A stretch of 37,399 bases of DNA, from the NCBI GenBank assembly GCA_021797365.1, contig JAJZZU010000001.1, forward strand, positions 1-37,399, read 5' to 3'. The notes below the pieces were generated by a model, which was not told where the DNA came from, made no database searches, and saw nothing but the letters and a program-made list of their open reading frames with translations. This document shows, in pieces, positions 8,293-16,293 of this stretch; position 1 is the first letter of the stretch, and each line of letters starts with the position of its first letter. Made by a program: the position numbers and the translations under genes. The DNA is from Pseudomonadota bacterium. GTDB taxonomy: Bacteria; Pseudomonadota; Gammaproteobacteria; Acidiferrobacterales; Acidiferrobacteraceae.

Positions 8293-8356
8293 TTGTTTGC
8301 TTTGGTGGCGAGCGGTATACTGCCATCAGTATATAGCACACCCACAGGACAAGGAA
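8293..8356. promoter_or_regulatory. Symmetrical divergent promoter with overlapping -10 boxes
   Basis: Bases 8316-8333 form a perfect inverted repeat: TATACTG, four bases, CAGTATA. Each arm is a near-consensus -10 hexamer (TATACT), one per strand, pointing at each other. For the plus strand, TTGTTT (8293-8298) is placed exactly 17 bp upstream of TATACT; for the minus strand TTCCTT (8356-8351) is also 17 bp away but weaker. Transcripts would start inside or beside the other promoter, so the two directions should exclude each other. The palindrome could also be an operator. Confidence 0.55.
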
Positions 8357-8362
8357 TCCGCC

Positions 8363-9352
8363 TTGAAGACCGACTGGTCAACCCTCTGGCTTTTCCCCAC
8401 CATGTCCGACTGTCGATATCGTCCGCGCGCCGCGTCCGACCTGCGTCTGCTGCCCGTTCCCGAAGAAGACTATCCAGCCCTGATCGACCTTTACAAGCGG
8501 TTGCATGACCTGCCGGATCAGGCCCGTATCCCGGCGGGCGGACATACCTGGTGCCGCTCGCAGCGCACCATGACCGTGGACGGCCCATGCTACGTTTTGG
8601 CACTGTTGCCGCAAGCGCGGACCTTGTCCGAGTTGGGCGTTCCCGCCGTGACCCAGAAGGCGCTCCTTGCGGAAGACTTGCGGGGGCTGGTGTTGATCGC
8701 CGGTAAGCAGGGGGCCGGCAAGACTACTCTGGCCGGTGCCGTCGTTCAGGAGCGGGTGCGCCTCTATGGGGGCTCGGCGCGCGTGATCGAGGATCCGCCC
8801 GAGATGGAGATCCACGAGGTCATGGAGCATGGCCTAATCCAGCAGATCGACGCGGCCAGCGCCCCGGCCGATATTCCGTCGCGCGAGCGTTTGGCGTGGT
8901 TTGCGCGCTCAAGCGTCCGGTCGCGGGCTGACCTGCTGTTTCTGGGGGAAGTACGCGACGCCTCCGAGGCCTCCGCGGTTGTCTTGCAGTCCGGCATCGG
9001 CGGTCCGGTGATCACGACCATCCACGCCGACAGCGTCGACACGGCGATCGACCGGCTGATCGCCTTGGCGGCCCGCGACATGGGCACGGAAGGGGCCGCC
9101 TCTCACGTCGCGGCGCACCTGTCGCTCGTGCTTCACCTGACATTGTCCTCCCGCCGTATCGAATCCCATCCCAGGCCCGCATTGGCGGGGCAGGGGAGAG
9201 AGGACGGCCTTATGGTGCTCTCCGTGCGCGCCTTGTCGATCGCTCCGGATGACCGGGCGCTGCGATCGGCGGTCCGGCGCCACGACAGCGCCACGATCCG
9301 GCAGGCGACGGAAAGCCAGAGTGCCAACCATCTTTACAGGACTGCGTTCTGA
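8363..9352 (+). CDS. traJ: DotB/TraJ-like conjugation ATPase
   Basis: Cytoplasmic ATPase of the PilT/DotB group, which in IncI (TraJ) and Dot/Icm systems energises type IVB secretion. The 329-residue product from TTG 8363 has Walker A GKQGAGKTT at residues 114-122, IEDPPEMEI, Walker B LLFLGEVRD (residues 191-199) and the His box TTIHADS. AAGGA at 8351-8355 supports the TTG start; ATG 8402 is an alternative. Its C-terminal tail is longer and less conserved than in DotB. The stop overlaps the start of the next gene (CTGA), so translation is probably coupled. The usual neighbours traK and traL are absent and unknown genes follow instead. Confidence 0.75.
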   Translation: MKTDWSTLWLFPTMSDCRYRPRAASDLRLLPVPEEDYPALIDLYKRLHDLPDQARIPAGGHTWCRSQRTMTVDGPCYVLALLPQARTLSELGVPAVTQKALLAEDLRGLVLIAGKQGAGKTTLAGAVVQERVRLYGGSARVIEDPPEMEIHEVMEHGLIQQIDAASAPADIPSRERLAWFARSSVRSRADLLFLGEVRDASEASAVVLQSGIGGPVITTIHADSVDTAIDRLIALAARDMGTEGAASHVAAHLSLVLHLTLSSRRIESHPRPALAGQGREDGLMVLSVRALSIAPDDRALRSAVRRHDSATIRQATESQSANHLYRTAF

Positions 9353-9933
9353 TCAAGGCTATTCCTATCCAGATTTGCGCTGGCGGATCCGCGTGCAACC
9401 TGACCCCGTTTGGCCGGTCTTTGCGCCGGTTCCTGCTCACAAAAACCGATCTGTTGCCCAGCGGCACCTGGATGAGTGGCGGTTGCTGGACGTTGGCTGC
9501 CGCGCTGCAGACCTGGTCAAACGGTGCGCTGTCTCTGTATACGGTGTGGGGTCGCGGCATGGGCCATGCGGCCCACAATGTCCCTCAGCATGTGGTCGCC
9601 GGCGGCCGTTTCTCAGATGGGCGCCTCTTGGGTGACGGGCGCCTCTTGTGCCTGGACGGGGATGGACTGGCCTGGGACACGGAATTGCTCACGAAAATGC
9701 GGTGGATCGAGGGCGTCAAGAACCCTACGCTGATGCCGTTCGACCAGGCGGCGCTCGAGTCCGTTGGCATCGAGTGCTACCCGCTCGCCGTGGCTACCTT
9801 GATTCGGTCGTTGCGCACAACCTTTGGCGAATGGTCGTTGGATCAGGTCTTGGCAGATTTCCCTTTGAGGCAAACGGCGTGCGCCAAAATCCTGAAAAAC
9901 AAGGTGGGCGCTGCGTCCTTGCCGGAACCTTGA
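9349..9933 (+). CDS. Predicted papain-like cysteine hydrolase (CTG start)
   Basis: No ATG, GTG or TTG lies upstream of base 9421 in this frame, but CTG 9349 has AGGA 7 nt upstream and overlaps the preceding TGA as CTGA, the same coupling as the ATGA overlaps elsewhere in the window. That start gives 194 residues. The sequence GTWMSGGCWTLAAAL (Cys46) followed by QHVVAGG (His81) and LCLDGDG (Asp103) has the Cys-helix, then His, then Asp order of papain-like or transglutaminase-like hydrolases. This is a pattern match, not a family identification. It leads a set of genes that ends with an ATP-grasp enzyme, a pairing known from peptide-ligation pathways. Confidence 0.5.
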   Translation: MIKAIPIQICAGGSACNLTPFGRSLRRFLLTKTDLLPSGTWMSGGCWTLAAALQTWSNGALSLYTVWGRGMGHAAHNVPQHVVAGGRFSDGRLLGDGRLLCLDGDGLAWDTELLTKMRWIEGVKNPTLMPFDQAALESVGIECYPLAVATLIRSLRTTFGEWSLDQVLADFPLRQTACAKILKNKVGAASLPEP

Positions 9934-9944
9934 GGAGGTTTTTG

Positions 9945-10400
9945 ATGTCCACAAAAATCCAAGTGACGGTCGGATCCGAGATTACCGAGATTCAGACGTC
10001 GACCCTTGAGGTGCCTGACGAGTTCCTCTCCTGGCCTACGGAAATGCAGAAAGGGTTTCTCGACGCCAAGGTCTCGGAATCCCTGCGAGCCAATGATAGT
10101 CAAGAGCACACCACCCGGCATGGCGTTCGTGTTATGGGTGCCATTCTGAACGGCCGCAAAATCCTGGGCGAGTTTCCGATTCAGCCTGATGTGGGCGCGG
10201 CGGGGCGGTCCCTATTGCGAGCAATGGAATACGCGCGCTCTGGACGGTCCCACGCGGCCCTGTTCGCCCTGGAGAGCGCCTGCCAATCACTCAAGCTGTC
10301 CCCAAGCACTGCGGGGGTTTTGGTGCGGGCCTTGCAAAATGTGGCGGGCCTCCACAAGCCCTCTGCTGATCCAGACACCGACGTATCGCCCAGGGTCTAA
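9945..10400 (+). CDS. Unknown 151-residue protein
   Basis: ATG 9945 has a strong ribosome site (GAGGAGG, 9932-9938) 6 nt upstream, so it is preferred over the longer frame beginning at 9648, which overlaps the previous gene. The product is soluble and mixed: a beta-rich start (KIQVTVGSEITEIQTSTLEV) and a helical C-terminal half (SLLRAMEYARSGRSHAALFALESA in two stretches) reminiscent of a helical repeat. There are no cysteine pairs or nucleotide motifs. It sits between the predicted hydrolase and the cysteine-cluster protein in the same operon. Confidence 0.6.
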   Translation: MSTKIQVTVGSEITEIQTSTLEVPDEFLSWPTEMQKGFLDAKVSESLRANDSQEHTTRHGVRVMGAILNGRKILGEFPIQPDVGAAGRSLLRAMEYARSGRSHAALFALESACQSLKLSPSTAGVLVRALQNVAGLHKPSADPDTDVSPRV

Positions 10401-10418
10401 CGACCCAAGGACAAATCC

Positions 10419-11060
10419 ATGAAGAATACAACACCAGAAACGCAAAACGAGCCCCCCATCCTTCTCGCGCGCTGCTCTATCCCCGCCTGCGAAGCCCTCT
10501 GCTGTCACGATGGCGTGTATCTCAAACCTGGGGAGGAGGATTTTCTGAAAGGTCTTCTGGCTTGCGTCCCGGAATTGAAGGCGAGGGTACCGGAACCTTT
10601 CATTGAGGACGGCTTCTGGAATGGCGCGTTCTACGGTCGCAAAACCGCGACGCGCCCACATGAATATAAAAGCACGCAGTTTCCTGCGCATTTTCCGCGG
10701 ACGCGCTGTGTCTTCGGCGATGACGACGGATTCTGCGAGCTGGAGAAATTCGCGCGTCGGCGAGGGGACCATCCCTGGCGTTTCAAGCCATCCGCCTGTT
10801 GGTTGTTTCCTTTGAGCGTGGAGAACGGGGTACCCGTTCCGCCTCCTAAAGATCCCACGCAAGACCCGTATTACCAGCCGGATTACCCGGGCTTTGTGAG
10901 CGCCGTGCCGTGTGGTCGCCATGATCCCGTCGGCTTGCCCTGGTGGGAGACACTGCGAGAGGAGGTCGCGTACCTGGAGGCCGCTTCGGGATTGCCGATT
11001 TTGGGGTCCCCTGGTCACGCGGTCGCGGACCTCTTACCCGACTCAGTGGGTGGGACATAA
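10419..11060 (+). CDS. YkgJ/DUF3109-like metal or Fe-S cluster-binding protein
   Basis: The 213-residue protein shows the cysteine pattern of YkgJ-like proteins: C19-x4-C24-x3-CC (residues 28-29) followed by DGVYL, a middle CVF...GFCELE pair, and FKPSACWLFPLS, the KPxxCxLFP signature that closes the cluster. Members of this family are small cysteine-rich proteins thought to hold zinc or an iron-sulphur cluster; their function is mostly unknown. It starts at ATG 10419, 18 bp after the previous gene, and the ATP-grasp gene follows 22 bp later, so the three are almost certainly co-transcribed. Confidence 0.65.
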   Translation: MKNTTPETQNEPPILLARCSIPACEALCCHDGVYLKPGEEDFLKGLLACVPELKARVPEPFIEDGFWNGAFYGRKTATRPHEYKSTQFPAHFPRTRCVFGDDDGFCELEKFARRRGDHPWRFKPSACWLFPLSVENGVPVPPPKDPTQDPYYQPDYPGFVSAVPCGRHDPVGLPWWETLREEVAYLEAASGLPILGSPGHAVADLLPDSVGGT

Positions 11061-11082
11061 GAGACCTTTTTGGAGGATGGGA

Positions 11083-12282
11083 ATGATGCAGTTTCTCTTC
11101 TGGCGTGAAAATCGCGGCACCCCGCCCCTGGATAAATCCCGGTCGGCACGCAATATCGATCAGCAACGCCGTCTTCTGGCACGCTGGAAGTTCCTGTTCC
11201 CGCGGTCCCGGCGATACGAGGAAGCAGACCTGGATTTCGAAGACTTCTGGGAACCAGCGAGCCTCTTGTTGGCGGCGATCGAGGCGGGCTATCCCTGCTG
11301 GGAAATGGAAGCCGAATCCCGGAAACTGATTCCGTTGAGCGGCCAAGATCCCAGGGACGCCCCTGTGGGTGATAATGGCCCTCCCACAATCCTTATAGGG
11401 CGATTGCCGGGGCGGGATCTGGCGCTCACTATCGAAGGGCTGTGGGGTGGTATCGGACTGCCAGTCTGGCCATCTATCCCCGATATCCGCAAGGCGGAAG
11501 GTTACCCAGTCTCACAGGTATTCCGGCGATTCGCGGGTCGCTGGACACGGATCGCGGGGATCCCCGCGGACGAGCATCGTCCCGGTTCCCAGACGCCCCG
11601 GTTCGATCGGAAGATCCTGGGGGACACCTCTAAGTCCGACCCGCCGATGAGCGTCGCTGAGGCCGTCCTGGAGGCCCACCAGCGGGGTTTGCGGCGTGTC
11701 TTCCTCAAGGTCAACAAGGCCAAATATCTGACGTGCCCCCTGGATCTGCCGGACACTTTGTCGAAAGAGAAGGCGCAGGCCCTGGTCTCAAATCTTCTGG
11801 GGTACGCCAGCACGCACCTCGAGGGCTATGCGGATGCCGTGCTCGTTCAGGAATGGGCGCCCATGCGCCGCGAATATCGCTTTCTCATCTGCGACAGTGT
11901 ACCGGTGACTGGGGCCGGTATCGTCCCGGAATTCACGCCGCTGGACGCCGATCCTGCGACGGCGTTTTCGCCGATCGTCCGGAAAGTGACCCACCAATCC
12001 GCGCAGGAACGCCTGACCGACCAGGAGATGGCGGGCTACCTGGATCTCGCCAGCCGGTTTGCGCTCGAGGCGCGTGCGGAAAACGGGATGCGGGATTTTG
12101 TGCTGGACGTCTGTACGATCGAGGGGCGCCCCGCGGTCGTGGAGGTCAACCCCTGCCAGAACATGGGGCTCTATGCCAGCCGCACGGATCTCTGGATCCG
12201 GGCGGTGGCTGCCGCTTGCGAAGCGCGCCTGAAGTGCGAGAAGACGCCAACGGCACAGAAGACTTTTTCGCCGATGTTGTAG
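11083..12282 (+). CDS. ATP-grasp family enzyme
   Basis: Starts at ATG 11083 (GGAGG at 11072-11076); the reading frame extends upstream but overlaps the previous gene. The 399-residue protein has ATP-grasp features in its C-terminal two thirds: a lysine strand (RRVFLKVNKAKYL), the hinge VLVQEWAPMRREYRFLI and the metal-binding end FVLDVCTIEGRPAVVEVNP with the conserved Asp, Glu and Asn. These enzymes join a carboxylate to an amine using ATP. The N-terminal part is specific to this protein. Neighbouring hydrolase-like and cysteine-cluster genes suggest a modification pathway, but the substrate is unknown. Confidence 0.7.
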   Translation: MMQFLFWRENRGTPPLDKSRSARNIDQQRRLLARWKFLFPRSRRYEEADLDFEDFWEPASLLLAAIEAGYPCWEMEAESRKLIPLSGQDPRDAPVGDNGPPTILIGRLPGRDLALTIEGLWGGIGLPVWPSIPDIRKAEGYPVSQVFRRFAGRWTRIAGIPADEHRPGSQTPRFDRKILGDTSKSDPPMSVAEAVLEAHQRGLRRVFLKVNKAKYLTCPLDLPDTLSKEKAQALVSNLLGYASTHLEGYADAVLVQEWAPMRREYRFLICDSVPVTGAGIVPEFTPLDADPATAFSPIVRKVTHQSAQERLTDQEMAGYLDLASRFALEARAENGMRDFVLDVCTIEGRPAVVEVNPCQNMGLYASRTDLWIRAVAAACEARLKCEKTPTAQKTFSPML

Positions 12283-12309
12283 CCGGTACAGCCCCGCCAG
12301 GATACATGA

Positions 12310-12696
12310 TCAGATTGGAGAAGGTCTGTTGGGTTTTTTTGATGGGGACGCCCCAATCTCACACTTAATGCTTTTCACCTTTGCCAAGAACCCTGGCAGC
12401 ACCTTCTCCACGGTGTTCCATACGATCTGCATGTTCACGTTGATGTAGCCATGGATTAGGCGGTTACGCATGCCGGATATTTCACCCCATGGCACATCGC
12501 TATGTGCGATCTTTAGCGCGGAACTCAGTTTGGTCACTGCCTCGCCGATGATCTCGAGATTGCGAATCACGCCGTCTTGGACGAGATCGTCGGCCATAAA
12601 GTCCGACTTGCTTTTGCCGGCTACATAGCGGTGAATTTTATCAATGGCGCTTTGAATGTGTTCCAGGTAGTCCTGGTCGCGCAGATCCTTGCTCAT
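12310..12696 (-). CDS. hepT: HepT-type HEPN ribonuclease toxin
   Basis: DUF86/HepT family toxin, a small all-helical RNase that is neutralised by AMP addition from its MntA partner. The active-site motif RX4HXY is intact: R77-NRLI-H82-G-Y84, the tyrosine being the known AMPylation target in studied homologues. The 128 residues start at ATG 12696, overlapping the mntA stop codon (ATGA), so the antitoxin is translated first. The C-terminal tail is basic (SPSKKPNRP). It lies tail to tail with the ATP-grasp gene, 27 bp apart. Confidence 0.9.
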   Translation of the reverse strand: MSKDLRDQDYLEHIQSAIDKIHRYVAGKSKSDFMADDLVQDGVIRNLEIIGEAVTKLSSALKIAHSDVPWGEISGMRNRLIHGYINVNMQIVWNTVEKVLPGFLAKVKSIKCEIGASPSKKPNRPSPI

Positions 12697-12983
12697 AGTG
12701 GCCGCGCCTCTCGGACCACTTTATCGCGGAATGTGGCGGGGAGATCCATTACTGTAAGCACGTCCACTGAAACGTCTAACTCTTTTTGGATGGCGTTCTG
12801 TAAACGGACCATATCGAGAAGGGTGGCGTCCTGGGGGACGTCCACCAAGAGGTCTATGTCGCTGTTTTCTGTATCTTCACCATGCAAGACGGAGCCGAAC
12901 ACGCGGACATTTCTGGCCCCGAGGCCCGCGGCAATCTGCAGTACGGCGGCCCGGTGATTTTGGAGGATCTGGGATGGTCTCAT
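12693..12983 (-). CDS. mntA: MntA nucleotidyltransferase antitoxin
   Basis: Minimal nucleotidyltransferase of 96 residues. The catalytic signature is complete: G30-S31 followed by D42-x-D44 (FGSVLHGEDTENSDIDLLVDV in two parts), and the C-terminal SVDVLTVMDLP strand that supplies the third acidic residue. In characterised pairs it transfers AMP to the HepT tyrosine and blocks the RNase. It is clearly related in sequence to the orphan copy at 31985-32275. Confidence 0.9.
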   Translation of the reverse strand: MRPSQILQNHRAAVLQIAAGLGARNVRVFGSVLHGEDTENSDIDLLVDVPQDATLLDMVRLQNAIQKELDVSVDVLTVMDLPATFRDKVVREARPL

Positions 12984-13091
12984 AGGATAGATTTGGTTGG
13001 TCGCTCGTTTGCATTTTACATAGACTACGCCATCTTACGAAAGAAGTCCTGCGGCGCCAGACATTCGAGCGACGCCGCTCACCTAACATGG

Positions 13092-13122
13092 GGCCATGGA
13101 CGCCAAATTCTCGTCCATGGCC
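13092..13122 (-). terminator. Strong hairpin downstream of the outer-membrane gene
   Basis: A perfect 11-bp stem, GGCCATGGACG and CGTCCATGGCC, with a 9-nt loop lies 17 bp after the stop of the outer-membrane protein gene. It lacks a U tract, so it may be a weak terminator or an mRNA-stabilising end. It also separates this gene from mntA. Confidence 0.5.
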
Positions 13123-13138
13123 ACTCTCTGCGACTGCT

Positions 13139-13816
13139 TCAGAACGCGTATCCCACACGGATCCCGATAACGGGCCAGAACCGATATGAGCTTCCCTTCT
13201 GGTTGGCGTTCGCTTGCGCGGCCGCCACGTCCTTGGTCAGTTGCTGGTCGTTGGTGGGGTTGCTGGCATTGAGAGCGACCTGCGGGCTGCCTGTCATGAG
13301 AACCCCGATATCAAAGCCGGCCGAAAGCCCGGAATGGCGGGCGGCTTTGCTGCCGAAACCGATCCCAAGATAGGGAGCCAGGCGGCGATAGGTGATCCGT
13401 CCGGTCAAGGTTCCCACCTGGGCTGCGCTGTAGGTGTCGCCGTTGATGGTGTAGGTCCCGCTGCCACCGCCGGCGACGGCGGAGATCCGATTCTCATTCA
13501 CCATGACCCCGCCCGTGATCCGGAACACGCCGTGAAATGGGTAATAGTCCAGCAGGACAGGAATGGTCTGCAGCCGGAGGTTCGCGGTATACGGGATGTC
13601 GTTTCCGCCGCTCGTATAGGTGCCGGAGTGGGATACGCTCAAGTGGTTCAACCCTAAGGCCAGATCCAGGGTGCCCGGGATCAGGGCCGTTGAAACCTGA
13701 ACGCCCAGACCCAGCGTGGAGCCGCCAACCGAGACATTGACGGGCGGCATGGTGAAGGCCTGCGCGGCCAATGGCATAGCCAGCATGGAAGCCAAAACGA
13801 TCTTTCTGGACAGCAT
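13139..13816 (-). CDS. Outer-membrane beta-barrel protein
   Basis: A 225-residue protein with a clean signal peptide (MLSRKIVLASMLAMPLAAQAF, cleaved after AQA) and a C terminus ending in aromatic GIRVGYAF, the outer-membrane insertion signal. The middle has the pattern of a known family of proteobacterial barrels: LDYYPFHGVFRITGGVMVNE, then TINGDTYSAAQVG, LAPYLGIGFG and a helical insert near the end. ATG 13816 has AAGGGGA upstream; the longer frame to 14284 is an antisense shadow of hipA. Strong promoter 13892-13921 lies upstream. Its function is unknown; a surface change or cargo role for the element is plausible. Confidence 0.8.
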   Translation of the reverse strand: MLSRKIVLASMLAMPLAAQAFTMPPVNVSVGGSTLGLGVQVSTALIPGTLDLALGLNHLSVSHSGTYTSGGNDIPYTANLRLQTIPVLLDYYPFHGVFRITGGVMVNENRISAVAGGGSGTYTINGDTYSAAQVGTLTGRITYRRLAPYLGIGFGSKAARHSGLSAGFDIGVLMTGSPQVALNASNPTNDQQLTKDVAAAQANANQKGSSYRFWPVIGIRVGYAF

Positions 13817-13891
13817 TTGTTGTTCCCCTTTTGTTTTTGGTGAGAACGAGCCGTCCGAAAGCCATGAGGCGCAAGGACAGTCGTGCGCAAT

Positions 13892-13921
13892 AATATACGC
13901 ACGATATGCTATACGCGTCAA
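13892..13921 (-). promoter_or_regulatory. Sigma-70 promoter for the outer-membrane gene
   Basis: On the minus strand TTGACG (13921-13916) is followed after 18 bp by TATATT (13897-13892). The -35 box overlaps the stop codon of hipA, so the gene has its own promoter within the hipA end. The 5' leader would be about 70 nt. Confidence 0.6.
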
Positions 13922-15369
13922 GGGCGCGGCGACGCGGACGCCTTGGGTTGGGCCGCGGGCTTTTGCCACTGGGCGGCGAGGGCGGCCAGATGGGCGACCG
14001 GCAGGCACTTGTGCATAGTCTGGGCCTCCGCCACGCCCATCCTGGCCCGCACGATGACCGTCTCGAGGTTGGTGACCATGCGTCCAGCCACGTCCGCGCA
14101 GATCCCGGAGACCTCGGGGAGCGGCAACCCGGTCTTGCGCGCCAGGATAGCCGGCAGGTCGGCCGTCAGGATCTGGCGCTGCGTGCGCAGCCCGCACAAG
14201 GGCGTTGCGAGTTCGGACTGGGGATTGGGCGCCAGATCGAAGAGGGGAGTGGGCACCCACCGGCCCTCGGGGCCGACCATCCACTCGAAGTTGCGCAGAT
14301 GGTTGTCGGTGATCGAGGCACCGGACTGGAAGATGGCGCGCCGCAGCATCTCGTGCCTGTCGGCCTGCCCGTCCTCGCCGCCTAGGTTTTTGGCCAGAGC
14401 AAGCAGGTCTTGGTAATCGGCGGACGCCATGGCGCCGCTATGGGGCAGGCCAAGCAGCGTCAGGGCGCTGACGCGATGCGCGCGGTGGGTGGCTGATCGG
14501 TCGTATCGTTCGATCAGCAAGACGTCCACACCGGAGTCCGGCAGGGTCACCACGCGCGAGAAAGGCGCATCGATCCCGGAGGCGCGCGCCAGCTCGAGCA
14601 TGGCATGCTCGACGCGGACGGCGTTGACCGGGTCCCCGGGGCGATTGAACTTGGCAATCCAGTATTTCCCCTCGAACTTCAGGAAGGCCTTGGGCTGGGC
14701 GCCGCCGGCGCTGGTCGTGGAGTACAGGCGCTCTTCATCGACGGGCGACAGGGCCCGTGACCCGTCTAGCGTCAGCATCCGGGTCATCTCCTGCATCTGG
14801 GAACGTATGGCCTGTTCGCGCACCACCTCCAGGTAGCGGATGCCGTCGACAGGTTTTTTGTTGGCATTGTCGGCCGTGTGGCCTGTCGCCGGAGTGGCCC
14901 CCCCAGCCAGTGCCACCGCCGGACCGCGCACTGCGTCCAGATCCTTCAGATTGCTGATGTACCGCTCGGGCGTGGCCCGCCCGGCGCGCTCGAAGAGCAG
15001 CCCGGAATGGGCGCGCTGCCCAAACCAGTCGATCAAGGCCGCGGGCGTGGCGCGCGACAGTTCCGGAAAGTGGCGCCACAGCACCTGCATGCCGAAATGC
15101 CCGGGCAGGGCGTCATGGAAGGCGCCCGGTATGTCGCCCGTTCCGCCGTGAGGACGGAAGACCGCCCCGGGCAGGTGCTGGCGATAATTCATATTGACCG
15201 GATCGAGGGCCGGCCCGTCGTAGTCGGAGAAATAGGTGAACAGCCCCGCGCTGGGGCCTTGTGTCGTGAGGAACCCGGCCGGCCGCCAGCGGCGGCCCCG
15301 GCTATCGGCGGGGGCTTTGGGGTTCCAGAGGCTGACGATCAGCCCTTGAGAGATGGCGGGTGCGTTCAT
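13918..15369 (-). CDS. hipA: HipA-like serine/threonine kinase toxin
   Basis: HipA-family protein kinase, toxin of HipBA modules; characterised members phosphorylate a translation factor such as glutamyl-tRNA synthetase and induce dormancy. In the 483 residues, GGAQPK near residue 222 is the phosphate-binding motif, ITDNHLRN near 353 is the catalytic loop with its Asp, and DLAP near 377 is the metal-binding motif, so it looks active. A long insertion with ATGHTADNANKKP precedes the GGAQPK motif, and the C terminus is Ala/Pro-rich. It starts 5 bp after the hipB stop and is co-transcribed with it. Confidence 0.85.
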   Translation of the reverse strand: MNAPAISQGLIVSLWNPKAPADSRGRRWRPAGFLTTQGPSAGLFTYFSDYDGPALDPVNMNYRQHLPGAVFRPHGGTGDIPGAFHDALPGHFGMQVLWRHFPELSRATPAALIDWFGQRAHSGLLFERAGRATPERYISNLKDLDAVRGPAVALAGGATPATGHTADNANKKPVDGIRYLEVVREQAIRSQMQEMTRMLTLDGSRALSPVDEERLYSTTSAGGAQPKAFLKFEGKYWIAKFNRPGDPVNAVRVEHAMLELARASGIDAPFSRVVTLPDSGVDVLLIERYDRSATHRAHRVSALTLLGLPHSGAMASADYQDLLALAKNLGGEDGQADRHEMLRRAIFQSGASITDNHLRNFEWMVGPEGRWVPTPLFDLAPNPQSELATPLCGLRTQRQILTADLPAILARKTGLPLPEVSGICADVAGRMVTNLETVIVRARMGVAEAQTMHKCLPVAHLAALAAQWQKPAAQPKASASPRP

Positions 15370-15374
15370 GGCTT

Positions 15375-16013
15375 TTATTCTCCACTGGATGGCGCATTGC
15401 CGCCCGCAGGGGCGGCGGGAGGTTCATTGTCGGCCGACCAGCCATTCGGCCGGCAATGACGGCTGGTGAGACTGGCGATCTCGGTGATCTCTTGCAGCCG
15501 TTCGCGCTTGGCGAGGAAGGGGTCCGGACCGATGACGGGGCCACCCTCGTCCGGAATCGGGACGGATGGCGTCGCGGATTCCTCCAGGTCGTCGTCCTCC
15601 GGATCCCGCGGCGTATGGCCGTTGCGCTGATACCACTCCATCACCGACGCCATTTGGCGTTCGATGTCGGACGCGATGTCGCCCTGGCGCCGCTGCATGA
15701 TTTCCTGGGCCTCCTGTGTTTGCGCGCGGGCCAGGGGTTCCGTCGGGTCGAGCAACGCCAGCATTCCGGTCAGAACCGAGAGATCGTGTCGGCGGTCGAG
15801 ATAGAGACGGCGCCAGGCGCCGATCCAGCACCCCAGCGGCACGCGGGGGTCGCCGGACTCCATGCGGATATAGGTCGACCGGGAGACACCGATCCGTCGC
15901 GCCATCTCCTCCTGCGACACAGCCACCAGGTTGGCGCGGTAGACCCGCAGGCTCTCCCCGATCTGGCGGAGGGCGGTTTCCCCGTCTCCCTGAAGAATGG
16001 CAGTAAAGTTCAT
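15375..16013 (-). CDS. hipB: HipB-like XRE antitoxin/repressor with long C-terminal tail
   Basis: Helix-turn-helix protein (residues about 16-60, SQEEMARRIGVSRSTYIRME) that is expected to bind the operon promoter and restrain HipA. ATG 16013 is preferred because TATACT (16050-16055) lies upstream in the longer frame, leaving a short leader; alternative starts would be inside the promoter. At 212 residues it is more than twice the length of classical HipB: a helical and then acidic, Pro-rich tail follows. Close to the C terminus the DNA carries a 14-bp inverted repeat (15424-15459) related to the insert in the CRISPR-like repeats. Confidence 0.8.
   Translation of the reverse strand: MNFTAILQGDGETALRQIGESLRVYRANLVAVSQEEMARRIGVSRSTYIRMESGDPRVPLGCWIGAWRRLYLDRRHDLSVLTGMLALLDPTEPLARAQTQEAQEIMQRRQGDIASDIERQMASVMEWYQRNGHTPRDPEDDDLEESATPSVPIPDEGGPVIGPDPFLAKRERLQEITEIASLTSRHCRPNGWSADNEPPAAPAGGNAPSSGE
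15424..15459. repeat. Inverted repeat related to the insert in the CRISPR-like array
   Basis: TCATTGTCGGCCGA and TCGGCCGGCAATGA face each other with 8 nt between them and one mismatch. The right arm plus neighbouring CCAT matches the 21-nt insert in repeats 3 and 4 of the array (ATTCGGCC, then two bases, then CAATGA). It is inside the hipB coding tail, so part of the similarity may be chance. Confidence 0.4.
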
Positions 16014-16049
16014 CCTTTTGCGCTCCGATGCGTCAGATACGATAAGGGA

Positions 16050-16055
16050 AGTATA
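16050..16055 (-). promoter_or_regulatory. -10 box of the hipBA promoter
   Basis: TATACT on the minus strand lies 36 bp upstream of the hipB start; no strong -35 box is seen. A short inverted repeat, CGAGA/TCTCG (16084-16100), upstream could be an operator. Confidence 0.4.
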
Positions 16056-16293
16056 GATCAGAAGTGCCTGCTGGGACATATTGCGAGACGATTGTTCTCG
16101 TGGGATACAGGTCGGAAGGAGGTCTGGCAGCGGATTGCTCTGGTTGAATGGTGTTAGTGGCGCGGAGACCGCCTGGGGTGGCATTTCGGTATGCACCGTC
16201 CTAATATGTTATACAAACCGGCGAGAAAAATAAGGAAAATAGCGTGAATTCACAGAAAATTGCGGCCGATACGGCACGCGGGCGGGCTGTATC

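Noticed and set aside
13817..14284. Upstream extension of the outer-membrane protein frame
   Set aside because: A signal peptide starts exactly at 13816 with a good ribosome site; the extension is antisense to hipA.
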